64,000 nucleotides of DNA from Lysinibacillus_B sp050613145 (GCF_050613145.1 NZ_CP192507.1:1860001-1924000); one strand, 5' to 3'. Positions 52,333-61,508 are shown, counted from the first letter of the stretch. Numbers and translations are program-made. Notes: generated by a model from the letters alone, not told the origin.

Positions 52333-53196
52333 TTGAGTTGGATTGAGTCGATTCAAAAAGCAATTTATTTTATAGAACAACATTTACTAGATGACCTAAC
52401 ATTGGAGCAGATAGCACAAGAAGCAAACTCCTCTGTGTTTCATTTTCAGCGGGTGTTCTACATCTTAACTGATATGTCTATTACGGAGTACATTAGACGT
52501 AGAAGGTTAACGTTAGCTGCGCAAGAAATTATGAATACAGACATAAAAGTAATCGATCTCGCCTACAAATATGGCTATGACTCTCCTGAAGCATTTACGA
52601 AGGCGTTCCGAAAGCAGCATAACGTAACGCCAAGTGAAGCAAGAAAAATGCAAAAACCATTACAATCATACAATCGCCTCGTTATTCAGGTGAGCTTGAA
52701 GGGAGCAGAACCAATGAAGTATAAAATTGTAGAAAAAGAGAAGTTTCAAGTAGTCGGTGTGAAACGAACGTACAATTGCAAAAACGGAGAGAATACACGT
52801 GAAATCCCTTTGTTTTGGGATGAAATGAACAAAAAAGGAATGGATGAAACATTAATCAAATTAAATAATGGAGACATTAAAGGAATACTAGGTGTTTGTC
52901 TATCAGATAAACATCATAAGGAAAATAGTTTAATGGATTATTGGATTGCAACCGATTATGTCGGGACTGCACCTGAAAATCTTTTCACAATGGAAATACC
53001 CGCAGCGAAATGGGTGGTTTTTGAAGTACACGGGCCGATGCCAGATGCGATGCAAAATACATGGAAGCAAATTTACTCCGAGTGGTTTCCATCAAATCCG
53101 TATAAGCCTACAGGAGCGGCAGAGCTAGAGGTGTATACGGAGAAAGATCCACATGATCCAAACTTATATTCGGAAATCTGGATTCCAATTCAATAA
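52333..53196 (+). CDS. AraC-family regulator with GyrI-like effector domain
   Basis: 287 aa from TTG 52333; AAGGAG overlaps the alternative GTG at 52324, so TTG is preferred. Two helix-turn-helix motifs (about 5-105: LTLEQIAQEANSSVFHFQRVF, and VIDLAYKYGYDSPEAFTKAFRK), then a SOUL/GyrI-like small-molecule binding domain (about 125-287: MDYWIATDY, WVVFEVHGPMP). Typical of multidrug-sensing activators. Target unknown; transcribed after the TetM-like gene with a 141-bp gap. Confidence 0.9.
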   Translation: MSWIESIQKAIYFIEQHLLDDLTLEQIAQEANSSVFHFQRVFYILTDMSITEYIRRRRLTLAAQEIMNTDIKVIDLAYKYGYDSPEAFTKAFRKQHNVTPSEARKMQKPLQSYNRLVIQVSLKGAEPMKYKIVEKEKFQVVGVKRTYNCKNGENTREIPLFWDEMNKKGMDETLIKLNNGDIKGILGVCLSDKHHKENSLMDYWIATDYVGTAPENLFTMEIPAAKWVVFEVHGPMPDAMQNTWKQIYSEWFPSNPYKPTGAAELEVYTEKDPHDPNLYSEIWIPIQ

Positions 53197-53319
53197 AGAT
53201 ACTTTTTAAGGATATTAAATCAAAATAGTGATTACTCTATATCAGCTGAGCAAAATATCAAAAGGAATTTAAAAGCCATACGTTTTGATGGTGGCTCTGT
53301 TGAACTAGAGTATTGTTTT

Positions 53320-53354
53320 ACAAGCGTATTCGTGAATTCGAATACGCTTGTTTT
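53320..53354 (+). terminator. Terminator
   Basis: ACAAGCGTATTCG pairs perfectly with CGAATACGCTTGT across a 6-nt loop, then TTTT. Between it and 53196, and in 53355-53490, I see nothing else. Confidence 0.87.
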
Positions 53355-53493
53355 CGAGTAGGGACTAAATAAGGGTATTTCTAATTATTTTTTGGATCGT
53401 GAAAATACTCTAGTTACGGTAACGAGTACAGAGGAAGAGAGGACCTGCTATCCTCTAAATAAAAATTTTATATAAGGATAGATAAATATTTTT

Positions 53494-53565
53494 TGTACGG
53501 ATACGTCTAAAAGAAGTTTAAATGTGCTATAGTTTAAAGTGTGTTTTATTAGACGGTGTCGTACA
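53494..53565 (+). promoter_or_regulatory. Paired operator and promoter of the TetR-type gene
   Basis: TGTACG-GATA-CGTCTA (53494-53509) and TAGACG-GTGT-CGTACA (53550-53565) are mirror copies of one pseudo-palindrome. TATAGT (53528-53533) lies between as a -10. Autoregulation by the downstream TetR protein is likely. Confidence 0.65.
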
Positions 53566-53595
53566 GATAGGTTTTAAAGAAAGAGTGATAAAAGG

Positions 53596-54147
53596 ATGCC
53601 AAAAATTTTAGTAACCGAAGAACAATGGGTACAAAAAGGGATTGAATACTTTTCACAGGGAGGTTTTGCTGCACTAGTAGTTGAAAAAATGGCAAGAGAA
53701 TTGAAATGTAGTAAGAGCAGTTTTTATTGGTACTTCAACGATCGCGATGAGTTTTTAAGACGAGTCATAGAATTATGGACAAAAAGGGCAACTGTAGATG
53801 TGATATTTGAATCGTCAAAAAACATGACAACGGAAATACAAATTCGAGCTGTACTTGAAAAAATGTTTAGTAATGAGAATGTAGGAGATTTTCTATTTTA
53901 TTTGCGTAGACTTGGTCAGGAAAAGGATGAATATAGAGAAGTGCTAACGTCTATTGAAAATATGAGATTGAGTTACATGACTAAGTTATTACAACAACTA
54001 GAAATTAGTGAAGAAAAAGCTAAAATAAAAGCAAGTTTAATTTACCATTATTATTTGGGTTGGTATGAAAGACATAAATACAAAAAGGTAAGTTCACAAG
54101 ACATGGAGAGTCAAATTCTTATAATGTTTGAAGAAATAATTGGATAG
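53596..54147 (+). CDS. TetR-family transcriptional regulator
   Basis: 183 aa. N-terminal helix-turn-helix (about 12-55) with GFAALVVEKMARELKCSKSSFYWYFNDRDEF typical of the family; the C-terminal ligand domain is divergent. Paired operators precede it. It is followed at 45 bp by a DUF2867-like gene, its probable target. Confidence 0.9.
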   Translation: MPKILVTEEQWVQKGIEYFSQGGFAALVVEKMARELKCSKSSFYWYFNDRDEFLRRVIELWTKRATVDVIFESSKNMTTEIQIRAVLEKMFSNENVGDFLFYLRRLGQEKDEYREVLTSIENMRLSYMTKLLQQLEISEEKAKIKASLIYHYYLGWYERHKYKKVSSQDMESQILIMFEEIIG

Positions 54148-54192
54148 TAAAATGCTATAACTTTTGAATAAGTAAAGAGAGGATTATAAATT

Positions 54193-54699
54193 ATGCTAAA
54201 AATAAATAAATGTCAAATGCCTTCTGATTCCCTAATTTATAAAATTCCCTATCATTATTATGATGCTTATGAAGGATTCATTGCAAAAAATGAAGTGTCA
54301 ATAGAACAAGTCACTTTAGCTTTTTTCAAAAGTTCACCGAAATGGATAAATTCCCTTTTTCGTTTAAGAAATAATATTGTTAAATATTTAGGTTTGAAAA
54401 CAACCAACGTTAACCGATTGGACTTAAGTGAGGAAGATATTGAGCCTGGGCATTCTATAGGATTATTTAACATTATAGAGAAGTGTCAGAGAGAAATTAT
54501 CTTAGGAGAAAATGATAAACATTTAAATTTTCGGGTTTCAATTTTTATCTTTAAAAAGGAAAATGGACATAACATAATAGTATCTACATCTGTTCAATTT
54601 CAAAATTTTTTTGGAAACATATATTTTCAATTTATTAAGCTATTTCACAGAACCATAGTGAAAACTATGTTACGTAATATAATAAAATCTTTATCATAA
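54193..54699 (+). CDS. DUF2867-like protein
   Basis: 168 aa, soluble, Phe- and Ile-rich. FKSSPKWINSLFRLRNNIVKYLGL and the C-terminal YFQFIKLFHRTIVKTML resemble the DUF2867 fold (a START-like small family) as I recall it. Function unknown. AGAGAGGAT precedes ATG 54193; probably co-transcribed with the TetR gene. Confidence 0.75.
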   Translation: MLKINKCQMPSDSLIYKIPYHYYDAYEGFIAKNEVSIEQVTLAFFKSSPKWINSLFRLRNNIVKYLGLKTTNVNRLDLSEEDIEPGHSIGLFNIIEKCQREIILGENDKHLNFRVSIFIFKKENGHNIIVSTSVQFQNFFGNIYFQFIKLFHRTIVKTMLRNIIKSLS

Positions 54700-54831
54700 C
54701 GGTTGTATATCAGAACCGATTGTTTAATCACTTTGGATGTAATATAGATGAAGTCTGTCATTTAGTGTAAACATTTTTATATATTTAGTCTATTTAAGCA
54801 CTAACTATATCCCATCTCTTCCATCATATGC

Positions 54832-54877
54832 ACAAACCCGTATTTTGAGATTACTTTCATCAAAATACGGGTTTTGT
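54832..54877. terminator. Bidirectional terminator
   Basis: ACAAACCCGTATTTTGA pairs with TCAAAATACGGGTTTTGT across an 11-nt loop (one bulge). It ends the TetR unit and pdxST. Confidence 0.87.
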
Positions 54878-54898
54878 CAGTGGTAGCTTATAAAGTTT

Positions 54899-55456
54899 TT
54901 ACTTACACATATCAATAAAATAGTTCATTAACGAAAGGTCGTTTGTTAGTTCGGGATGGAACGAACAAGCGAGGAGGTGACGGTCGCGAGCGCAGACGAT
55001 ATCGCCGTCTAATACAGCAAGCACTTCCACCTGTTCTTCAACAGCCACAATTTTAGGTGCGCGAATAAAGACAGCAGGGAAATGGTCACTTACGCCTTGA
55101 ATTGCTATTGGTGTCTCAAAGCTATCAATTTGACGACCGAATGCGTTGCGACGAGCCGTGATGCGCATCTGCCCAATGTGTGCTTCTTCACCTTCCACAG
55201 AAGAAGCGAGTAGAATAAGTCCGGCACATGTGCCGAATACGGGCTTGGTTTTAGCAAATTGTTGGAGGGCAGGGAGCATATTCGCATAGTCAATTAAGCG
55301 GCGCATCGCTGTACTTTCGCCACCTGGCAATAACAGTCCGTCGATGTCCTGTAATTGCGCGGCTATTTTAATGGGGACAGCCTCACTACCGCAAGCTTCA
55401 ATTGCTTTTATATGCTCTGTCACGGCACCTTGTAAAGCAAGTACGCCAATTTTCAT
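54899..55456 (-). CDS. pdxT: Pyridoxal 5'-phosphate synthase glutaminase subunit
   Basis: 185 aa, class I glutamine amidotransferase. LPGGEST (about 44-50), nucleophile C77 in FGTCAGLI and the C-terminal FHPEL (His-Glu) complete the triad. Supplies ammonia to PdxS. Its ATG shares a base with the pdxS stop (TAATG). Confidence 0.96.
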   Translation of the reverse strand: MKIGVLALQGAVTEHIKAIEACGSEAVPIKIAAQLQDIDGLLLPGGESTAMRRLIDYANMLPALQQFAKTKPVFGTCAGLILLASSVEGEEAHIGQMRITARRNAFGRQIDSFETPIAIQGVSDHFPAVFIRAPKIVAVEEQVEVLAVLDGDIVCARDRHLLACSFHPELTNDLSLMNYFIDMCK

Positions 55457-56343
55457 TACCAGCCACGCTCCTGCATGCGCTCGCTTTGTGCTAACTGGCG
55501 GATTTCAATTCCTTTCATTGGCACGCCAATTTCCTTTGAAACTTCCGCAATCAGTTTGTAATCTTGGTAGTGTGTTGTTGCTTGGACAATGGCACGCGCG
55601 AATTTTTCAGGATTTTCTGCTTTGAAAATACCTGAGCCGACAAATACACCATCTGCTCCTAATTCCATCATAAGTGCAGCATCAGCTGGCGTCGCAACCC
55701 CACCAGCTGCAAAGTTCACGACCGGCAAGCGGCCTGCTTGTTTAATGGCTAGTAGTACTTCAAATGGAGCACCTAGATTTTTCGCCTCCGTCATTAATTC
55801 GTCTTCATTCATCGCAACGACAGCACGTACTTGTGCATTTACTTTACGTAAATGTCTAACTGCCTCCACAATATTACCTGTGCCTGGCTCTCCTTTTGTT
55901 CGAAGCATTGCTGCACCTTCTCCAATGCGTCGTGCTGCTTCGCCTAAATCACGGCAACCACATACAAATGGTACTGTGTATTGACTTTTTAGGAGATGGA
56001 ATTCCTCGTCGGCTGGTGTCAATACTTCACTTTCATCGATATAATCCACACCCATTGCCTCTAATACACGTGCCTCTACAATATGACCGATACGTGCTTT
56101 TGCCATAACGGGAATGGACACAGCACCCATGACTTCTTCTACAATACGTGGATCTGCCATACGTGCAACCCCACCAGCTGCTCGTATATCAGAAGGCACA
56201 CGCTCCAATGCCATAACGGCTACCGCACCAGCTGCTTCTGCAATTTTAGCTTGCTCTGCATTCACGACATCCATAATGACACCGCCTTTTTGCATTAATG
56301 CCATCCCACGTTTTACAACCTCTGACCCTGTTAAAATAGACAT
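55456..56343 (-). CDS. pdxS: Pyridoxal 5'-phosphate synthase lyase subunit
   Basis: 295 aa TIM barrel; VMDVVNAEQAKIAE, ALERVPSDIRAAGGVARM (about 45-62), KARIGHIVEA with the catalytic lysine and GTGNIVEAVRH are canonical. Makes PLP from ribose 5-phosphate, glyceraldehyde 3-phosphate and ammonia. AAGGAGTG precedes ATG 56343; TATAAT is visible about 50 bp further upstream. Confidence 0.97.
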   Translation of the reverse strand: MSILTGSEVVKRGMALMQKGGVIMDVVNAEQAKIAEAAGAVAVMALERVPSDIRAAGGVARMADPRIVEEVMGAVSIPVMAKARIGHIVEARVLEAMGVDYIDESEVLTPADEEFHLLKSQYTVPFVCGCRDLGEAARRIGEGAAMLRTKGEPGTGNIVEAVRHLRKVNAQVRAVVAMNEDELMTEAKNLGAPFEVLLAIKQAGRLPVVNFAAGGVATPADAALMMELGADGVFVGSGIFKAENPEKFARAIVQATTHYQDYKLIAEVSKEIGVPMKGIEIRQLAQSERMQERGW

Positions 56344-56517
56344 TTTTGTAACACTCCTTAATGTTAGTATGAGCTTATTATAAAATTATCTGGACTTTTT
56401 AAAATAGTCAGTTTTATATAAAATGAAAGGGTCAGTTGAGTTTTGCAGTTGAGATAAGGGAAAGACGACATGAAATAATGAGAAAATTATGCAATCTTTT
56501 ATGGATCTTTAAAATAA

Positions 56518-57105
56518 TTCATTACCGTAACTTAGGGTTGATGTTTTGTAAATAAATTATGTTTAGTACACGGAACAGAGAAGGGGGAGTGTAGTTGTAG
56601 TTTTATATATAAATCATCTTAAAACTGTCGACATTGAACGGTCAAAAGCTACGCTATCCGAGCAAAAAGTCGCTGTATCCGGTCAAAACCCCTAGTGCGA
56701 GCAAAACACTACCGTATCCGAGCAAAAGCCCGTATTGAACGGTCAAAAAGCTACGCTATCCGAGCAAAAAGTCGCCGCATCCGGTCAAAACAACCCGGTG
56801 CGAGCAAAACCTTGCCGTATCCGAGCAAAAGCCCGCGGTAAACGGTCAAAAAGCTATGGTATCCGAGCAAAAAGTCGCTGTATCCGGTCAAAACCCCTGG
56901 TACGAGCAAAACCTTACCGTATCGAGTCAAAATCCTACAGTGAACCGTTAAAAGACAATTATTTTTAGTCAAAATGCAAGTAAAGGAGACGATAAGCTCT
57001 CAACATGAAGGTCGATTTTTAAAGTCAATCGTTATGCGGGAACATTAAAATGCACATATATAAATACCAATCTCGACTTTTAGTGATAAACCTAAATATG
57101 GAAAC
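56518..57105. repeat. Repeat element with the same tips as copy 1 (copy 2)
   Basis: Left tip CATTACCGTAACTTAGGGTTG (near 56522-56542, quoted in part: CCGTAACTTAGGGTTG) and right tip CTCGACTTTTAGTGATAAACC (near 57074-57094) match the tips of 3112-3675; AATTATGT...GTACACGGAACAGAG also matches. The GC-rich core of copy 1 is missing and the middle is occupied by a tandem array. Noncoding. Confidence 0.6.
56636..56968. repeat. 102-bp tandem array with about 20-bp subrepeats
   Basis: Units start at 56636, 56737 and 56840 (periods 101, 103, 102) with a partial fourth at 56942. Each unit holds five subrepeats of the type TATCCGAGCAAAA / GTATCCGGTCAAAA. A reading frame is open through it (KSKSYGIRAK-like), but it has no ribosome-binding site and the period is not constant modulo three. 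Confidence 0.85.
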
Positions 57106-57232
57106 TATTACAGTTCTATTACATGTTAGTCACTACTTCATCTAAAAAATTGAAATGTTGATAGGTCCGTATTTTGCTTGATTATGAAAACCTTTTCATG
57201 GATTACGTCATTTTTTATCTAAGAAAGTTATA

Positions 57233-57274
57233 TTGACATAAGTAACAACTTTACGTTACCATTAAGTTGTTACT
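57233..57274 (+). promoter_or_regulatory. opuA promoter overlapped by an inverted repeat
   Basis: TTGACA (57233-57238), 18-bp spacer, TACCAT (57257-57262). A perfect 11-bp inverted repeat, AGTAACAACTT (57241-57251) and AAGTTGTTACT (57264-57274), brackets the -10, as for a repressor such as GbsR-type MarR proteins (inference). Confidence 0.72.
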
Positions 57275-57324
57275 ATGAGTCGAAGTACTTATAGGGAATT
57301 TTTATAGAAATTGGAAGTGAAAAA

Positions 57325-58524
57325 ATGGAAAAGATTCGAGTTGAGCATGTCACCAAAATCTTTGGGAAGCATACTTCTCAAGCTCTTAAACTTGTAGAGC
57401 AAGGAAAGGGTAAAACAGAAATACTCGAAAAAACAGGTGCTACAGTTGGTGTTTATGATGCAAACTTTACCGTTAATGAAGGTGAAATTTTTGTCATCAT
57501 GGGGTTGTCTGGTAGTGGGAAATCGACGTTAATTCGTTTATTAAATCGTTTAATAGAACCGACAAGTGGAGATATTTTCATAGATAGCGAGAATATTTCA
57601 ACAATGAATAAAAAGCAATTACAAGCGGCACGTCGCGAAAAGATGAGTATGGTATTCCAAAATTTCGGATTATTTCCGCACCGTACCATTCTAGAAAACA
57701 CAGAGTATGGGTTAGAAGTACGTGGATTAGCTAAGGAAGAAAGAAGATTGAAAGCAGAAAAAGCTTTACAAAATGCGGGGTTATTAGCGTTTAAAGACCA
57801 ATACCCAAGTCAGTTATCTGGTGGAATGCAGCAACGTGTAGGGCTAGCTCGAGCACTTGCTAATGATCCAGAGATTTTATTAATGGATGAAGCTTTTTCT
57901 GCCCTCGATCCGTTAATTCGAAAAGATATGCAAGACGAATTATTAGAGCTTCAAGCAAGAGTACAGAAAACGATTATATTTATTACACATGATTTAAACG
58001 AAGCACTTCGTATTGGTGACCGTATTGCCATTATGAAAGACGGAAAGATTATGCAAATAGGCACAGGGGAAGAAATTTTAACAAACCCAGCGAATAACTA
58101 TGTTCGTACATTCCTAGAGGATGTTGACCGTTCAAAAGTATTGACAGTTGAAAGTGTCATGGTGCGTCCAATGACCGTGAATATTGAAAGTGATGGACCT
58201 AAAGTGGCGCTTCAACGTATGCGCGAAGAGGAAATCAGTGTGCTAATCGCGGTCGATAAGCAACGTCAATTCAAAGGCTATATTACAGCAAGTGATGCGC
58301 TTGAGGCTTCGAAAAAAGGTGAGAAATCGGTTTTACCTTTTGTAAAAGAGGATATGCCTTGTGTGGAGCCAGCAATGTTAATTCAAGAAGTACTGCCGAT
58401 TATTTCGGACAGCCCTACACCAATCGCGGTTGTCGATCATGGAAAGTTAAAAGGGATTTTAATTCGGGGCGTTATTATCGAATCACTTGCATCATCAAGT
58501 GAGGAGGTGACGTCTAATGCGTAA
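57325..58524 (+). CDS. opuAA: Glycine betaine ABC transporter ATP-binding protein
   Basis: 399 aa. Walker A GLSGSGKST, Q-loop FQNFGLFPHRT, signature LSGGMQQR, Walker B LLMDEAFSALD and H-loop THDL; two CBS domains at about 280-390 (VMVRPMTV..., AVVDHGKLKG) that sense ionic strength in OpuA-type importers. GGAAGTG precedes ATG 57325. First gene of opuAABC. Confidence 0.95.
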   Translation: MEKIRVEHVTKIFGKHTSQALKLVEQGKGKTEILEKTGATVGVYDANFTVNEGEIFVIMGLSGSGKSTLIRLLNRLIEPTSGDIFIDSENISTMNKKQLQAARREKMSMVFQNFGLFPHRTILENTEYGLEVRGLAKEERRLKAEKALQNAGLLAFKDQYPSQLSGGMQQRVGLARALANDPEILLMDEAFSALDPLIRKDMQDELLELQARVQKTIIFITHDLNEALRIGDRIAIMKDGKIMQIGTGEEILTNPANNYVRTFLEDVDRSKVLTVESVMVRPMTVNIESDGPKVALQRMREEEISVLIAVDKQRQFKGYITASDALEASKKGEKSVLPFVKEDMPCVEPAMLIQEVLPIISDSPTPIAVVDHGKLKGILIRGVIIESLASSSEEVTSNA

Positions 58525-59371
58525 TATGCTTGATCAAATTCCAACAATTCCAGTAGCAGATACAGTGGAAACAGTAATGGACTTATTAACGGATACATTT
58601 GCAAGTTTCTTTAAGTCTCTTCAGCTAAGTGGCACATTTTTAATGGAAGGGCTCACAGGCTTGCTTGCCGCTATACCACCGATTTTATTTATATTACTGA
58701 TTGCATTATTAGCTTATATTGCAACGCGTAAAATTTTCGGTTTGCCATTATTTTCTGTCATTGGTTTGCTATTTATTTATAATCAAGACTTATGGAATCA
58801 ATTAATGAATACGATTACGCTCGTTTTATTTGCAAGTATTATTGCTATTATTCTTGGTGTTCCAATTGGGATACTTATGTCTAAAAGTAAAGTGGCTGAA
58901 GGTATCATTAAGCCAATTCTTGATTTTATGCAAACAATGCCTGGATTTGTGTATTTAATTCCGGCGGTCGCGTTTTTTGGGATAGGCGTTGTGCCAGGTG
59001 TGTTTGCATCGGTTATTTTTGCTTTACCACCAACTGTACGTTTTACAAATTTAGGGATTCGTCAAGTGCCAAAAGAGCTTGTTGAGGCAGCAGATTCTTA
59101 CGGTAGTACAGGAAAGCAGAAGCTCTTTAAAGTAGAGTTACCACTAGCGAAGTCTACTATTATGGCAGGGATTAACCAGACCGTATTACTGTCTTTATCG
59201 ATGGTTGTTATTGCTTCTATGATTGGTGCGCCGGGGCTAGGGCGTGAAGTATTATCAGCACTTCAACGAGCACAGGTCGGGAATGGATTTGTCGCAGGAT
59301 TAAGCTTAGTTATTTTTGCGATTATTGCAGACCGATTAACACAAAGTTTCAACAAGAAAAAATCGCTTTAA
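58517..59371 (+). CDS. opuAB: Glycine betaine ABC transporter permease
   Basis: 284 aa with about six to seven TM helices; the EAA-like loop is RQVPKELVEAADSYGST (about 192-208). ATG 58517 overlaps the opuAA end by 8 bp, with GAGGAGGTGA in opuAA. Forms the OpuA channel. Confidence 0.94.
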   Translation: MRNMLDQIPTIPVADTVETVMDLLTDTFASFFKSLQLSGTFLMEGLTGLLAAIPPILFILLIALLAYIATRKIFGLPLFSVIGLLFIYNQDLWNQLMNTITLVLFASIIAIILGVPIGILMSKSKVAEGIIKPILDFMQTMPGFVYLIPAVAFFGIGVVPGVFASVIFALPPTVRFTNLGIRQVPKELVEAADSYGSTGKQKLFKVELPLAKSTIMAGINQTVLLSLSMVVIASMIGAPGLGREVLSALQRAQVGNGFVAGLSLVIFAIIADRLTQSFNKKKSL

Positions 59372-59386
59372 AGGGGATCGTCAAAA

Positions 59387-60253
59387 ATGAAAAAGAAATT
59401 ACCATTTGCAGTAGTAGCCTTAGGAGTAAGTATGGTACTCGGCGCATGTGCAGAAGATGAAGCAACAACAGGGGAAAAGCTTGGAGAAATTAATTTAGCG
59501 TATGTAGAATGGGATACAGAAATTGCGTCGACGCATGTAATTGGGCAAGTCCTTGAAAATATCGGGTATGATGTAACACTAACACCATTAGATAATGCTA
59601 TTATGTGGGAAGCTGTTTCAAAAGGAGAGGCGGATGCAATGGTAGCTGGCTGGTTACCGGCAACACATGCCTCTCAACTGGAGCAATACGGGGAAGATGT
59701 AGTACACTTAGGTGAAAACTTAACAGGTGCAAAAATTGGATTAGTTGTGCCAAGCTATATGGACGTCAATTCAATTGAAGATTTAACGACTGAAGCTGGT
59801 TCAACGATTACAGGAATTGAAGCAGGTGCGGGTGTTATGAGTGCTGCAGAGGCAGCGATTGCAAACTATCCGAACCTTGCTAATTGGGAACTTTTACCTT
59901 CTTCGTCGGGTGCAATGACAGTGGCACTAAATCAAGCCATTGTAAATGAAGAGGAAATTATTGTAACAGGTTGGTCCCCACATTGGAAATTCGCTTCATA
60001 CGACCTGAAATATTTAGAAGATCCGCAAGGCGTATTCGGTGGAGAAGAAACAATCAATACATTTGTACGTCAAGACTTAGAGCAAGATGCACCTGAGGCA
60101 TACAAAGTATTAGATGCGTTTAACTGGACAACTGAAGATATTGAAGAAGTAATGCTAGCAATTAACGGTGGTAAAGATCCTGAAGAAGCAGCAACAGATT
60201 GGATCGATGCCAATGCAGAAAAAGTGAAAGAATGGACACAAGGCGTTGAATAA
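59387..60253 (+). CDS. opuAC: Glycine betaine-binding lipoprotein
   Basis: 288 aa. Signal with lipobox LGAC (C21), then a quaternary-ammonium binding fold: LAYVEWDTEIASTHV, AMVAGWLPATHA and GWSPHWKFA carry the Trp residues that cage betaine. Unlike B. subtilis OpuAC the linker is short. Last gene of the opuA operon. Confidence 0.94.
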   Translation: MKKKLPFAVVALGVSMVLGACAEDEATTGEKLGEINLAYVEWDTEIASTHVIGQVLENIGYDVTLTPLDNAIMWEAVSKGEADAMVAGWLPATHASQLEQYGEDVVHLGENLTGAKIGLVVPSYMDVNSIEDLTTEAGSTITGIEAGAGVMSAAEAAIANYPNLANWELLPSSSGAMTVALNQAIVNEEEIIVTGWSPHWKFASYDLKYLEDPQGVFGGEETINTFVRQDLEQDAPEAYKVLDAFNWTTEDIEEVMLAINGGKDPEEAATDWIDANAEKVKEWTQGVE

Positions 60254-60267
60254 TAAGAAATAAAGTG

Positions 60268-60300
60268 AAACAGCTTGCAAAATTTGTGAGCTGTTTTTTT
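60268..60300 (+). terminator. Terminator of opuA
   Basis: AAACAGCT pairs with AGCTGTTT, with inner GCAAA/TTTGT pairing, then a T-run. Confidence 0.87.
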
Positions 60301-60369
60301 CTATTTAGGACCAAATGGTAGGTAATTTGTTCAAAGATAAGAAAGTACAAATTTTTTCAAATTAAAAGA

Positions 60370-60460
60370 GTGTCTAGCTCCAGCGTCTAGTCCCTCGTCA
60401 AGCACACTGTGAGCCTAGCTCCAACGCATGTCGGAGCTAGAGAGGGCGCTTGCGCTTCTC
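60370..60460. repeat. Short GC-rich intergenic repeat
   Basis: GTGTCTAGCTCCAGCGTCTAG ... TCGGAGCTAGAGAGGGCGCTTGCGCTTCTC (both quoted in part by position 60370-60390 and 60431-60460). CTAGCTCC (60415-60422) and GGAGCTAG (60433-60440) form a hairpin. I recall closely similar blocks (GTGTCTAGCTCCAGCG, GCGCTTGCGCTT) scattered between genes of many Bacillaceae. Nothing else is seen in 60300-60573. Confidence 0.75.
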
Positions 60461-60573
60461 TTAAGTATAACAAGCATTTGGTGAGCAACGTAACTACTCT
60501 CATAACAGAATAGGTGGAACATATAGCATCTAGCGTTCTTATACTAGAAAAAAGAACGGAGAGGGAGACGTAA

Positions 60574-61458
60574 ATGATTGTTGATGGTGTGTTCTCCGGA
60601 GGCGGCATTAAAGGGTTTGCTTATGTGGGGGCTCTTCAAGTGTTAGAAGAGCAAGGGATAAAATTTCAGCGAGTTGCAGGTACAAGTGCAGGCGCTATTT
60701 TAGCAAGCTTCCTTGCAGCTGGCTTTAATGTGAAAGAAATTGAAACGATGCTAGATGAACTAGATGTAAGCACATTACTCGATCCACCTAAGTTTTTTTT
60801 CAACATTCCCTTTTTAAAGTGGATTAATTTATACAAGCGATTAGGACTGTATCGTGGAAAGTCATTAGAAAAGTGGTTTTATCAAAAACTAGCGACAAAA
60901 GGTGTGTATACATTTGGAGATTTGCCACGTGGCACGTTAAAGCTTGTAGCTTCCGATTTAACAAATGGCCGCATGATTGTGTTGCCGGATGACTTAAAAA
61001 AATACGGCATTGATAGTAAAAAATTTCCGATTTCTCGTGCATTACGGATGAGCTGTGGCATTCCATTTTTCTTTGAACCTGTCTATTTAAAAAATGGAAC
61101 AGGCGATTCGGTCATTGTAGATGGGGGCGTACTAAGTAATTTTCCAATGTGGATTTATGATAATGGGCATAAAGAGCGCCCCGTACTTGGCATGAAGTTA
61201 AGTCATAATAGCGAAGAGATGCCACCACAAACAATTGACAATGCTATTCAATTATTTGAAGGACTTATTGCGACGATGAAAGATGCGCATGATAAACGCT
61301 ATATTTCACGAAAGCACGAAAAAAATATTATTTTTATTCCGGTTGAGAACTATAGTGCGACACAGTTTGATCTTGATGAAGAAACGAAACAACAATTGAT
61401 TAGCATTGGCAGGGAACGAACAACACAATTTTTAACAACTTGGTCGCCTGTCTGGTAG
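60574..61458 (+). CDS. Patatin-like phospholipase
   Basis: 294 aa, soluble. Oxyanion motif GGGIKG (about 9-14), nucleophile serine elbow GTSAG (about 36-40) and the catalytic-dyad aspartate in VDGG (about 190). Related to RssA/YqhO-type proteins. GGAGAGGGAGA precedes ATG 60574. Acts on membrane or storage lipids; substrate not shown. Confidence 0.92.
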   Translation: MIVDGVFSGGGIKGFAYVGALQVLEEQGIKFQRVAGTSAGAILASFLAAGFNVKEIETMLDELDVSTLLDPPKFFFNIPFLKWINLYKRLGLYRGKSLEKWFYQKLATKGVYTFGDLPRGTLKLVASDLTNGRMIVLPDDLKKYGIDSKKFPISRALRMSCGIPFFFEPVYLKNGTGDSVIVDGGVLSNFPMWIYDNGHKERPVLGMKLSHNSEEMPPQTIDNAIQLFEGLIATMKDAHDKRYISRKHEKNIIFIPVENYSATQFDLDEETKQQLISIGRERTTQFLTTWSPVW

Positions 61459-61466
61459 TCGTAGTC

Positions 61467-61508
61467 AAAATGAGTACCGAGAGAATGTTCTTTCGATACT
61501 CATTTTTT
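61467..61508 (+). terminator. Terminator of the patatin gene
   Basis: AAAATGAGTACCGA pairs with TCGATACTCATTTT with one mismatch, then TTTT. Confidence 0.85.

Noticed and set aside
56735..56968. 77-codon ORF with RAK/EQK-like repeats
   Set aside because: Produced by the tandem array; unit lengths of 101-103 bp break the frame and no start signal precedes it.
56518..57105. CRISPR array
   Set aside because: Spacers are not unique and repeats are about 20 bp in diverged tandem blocks; no cas genes in the window.
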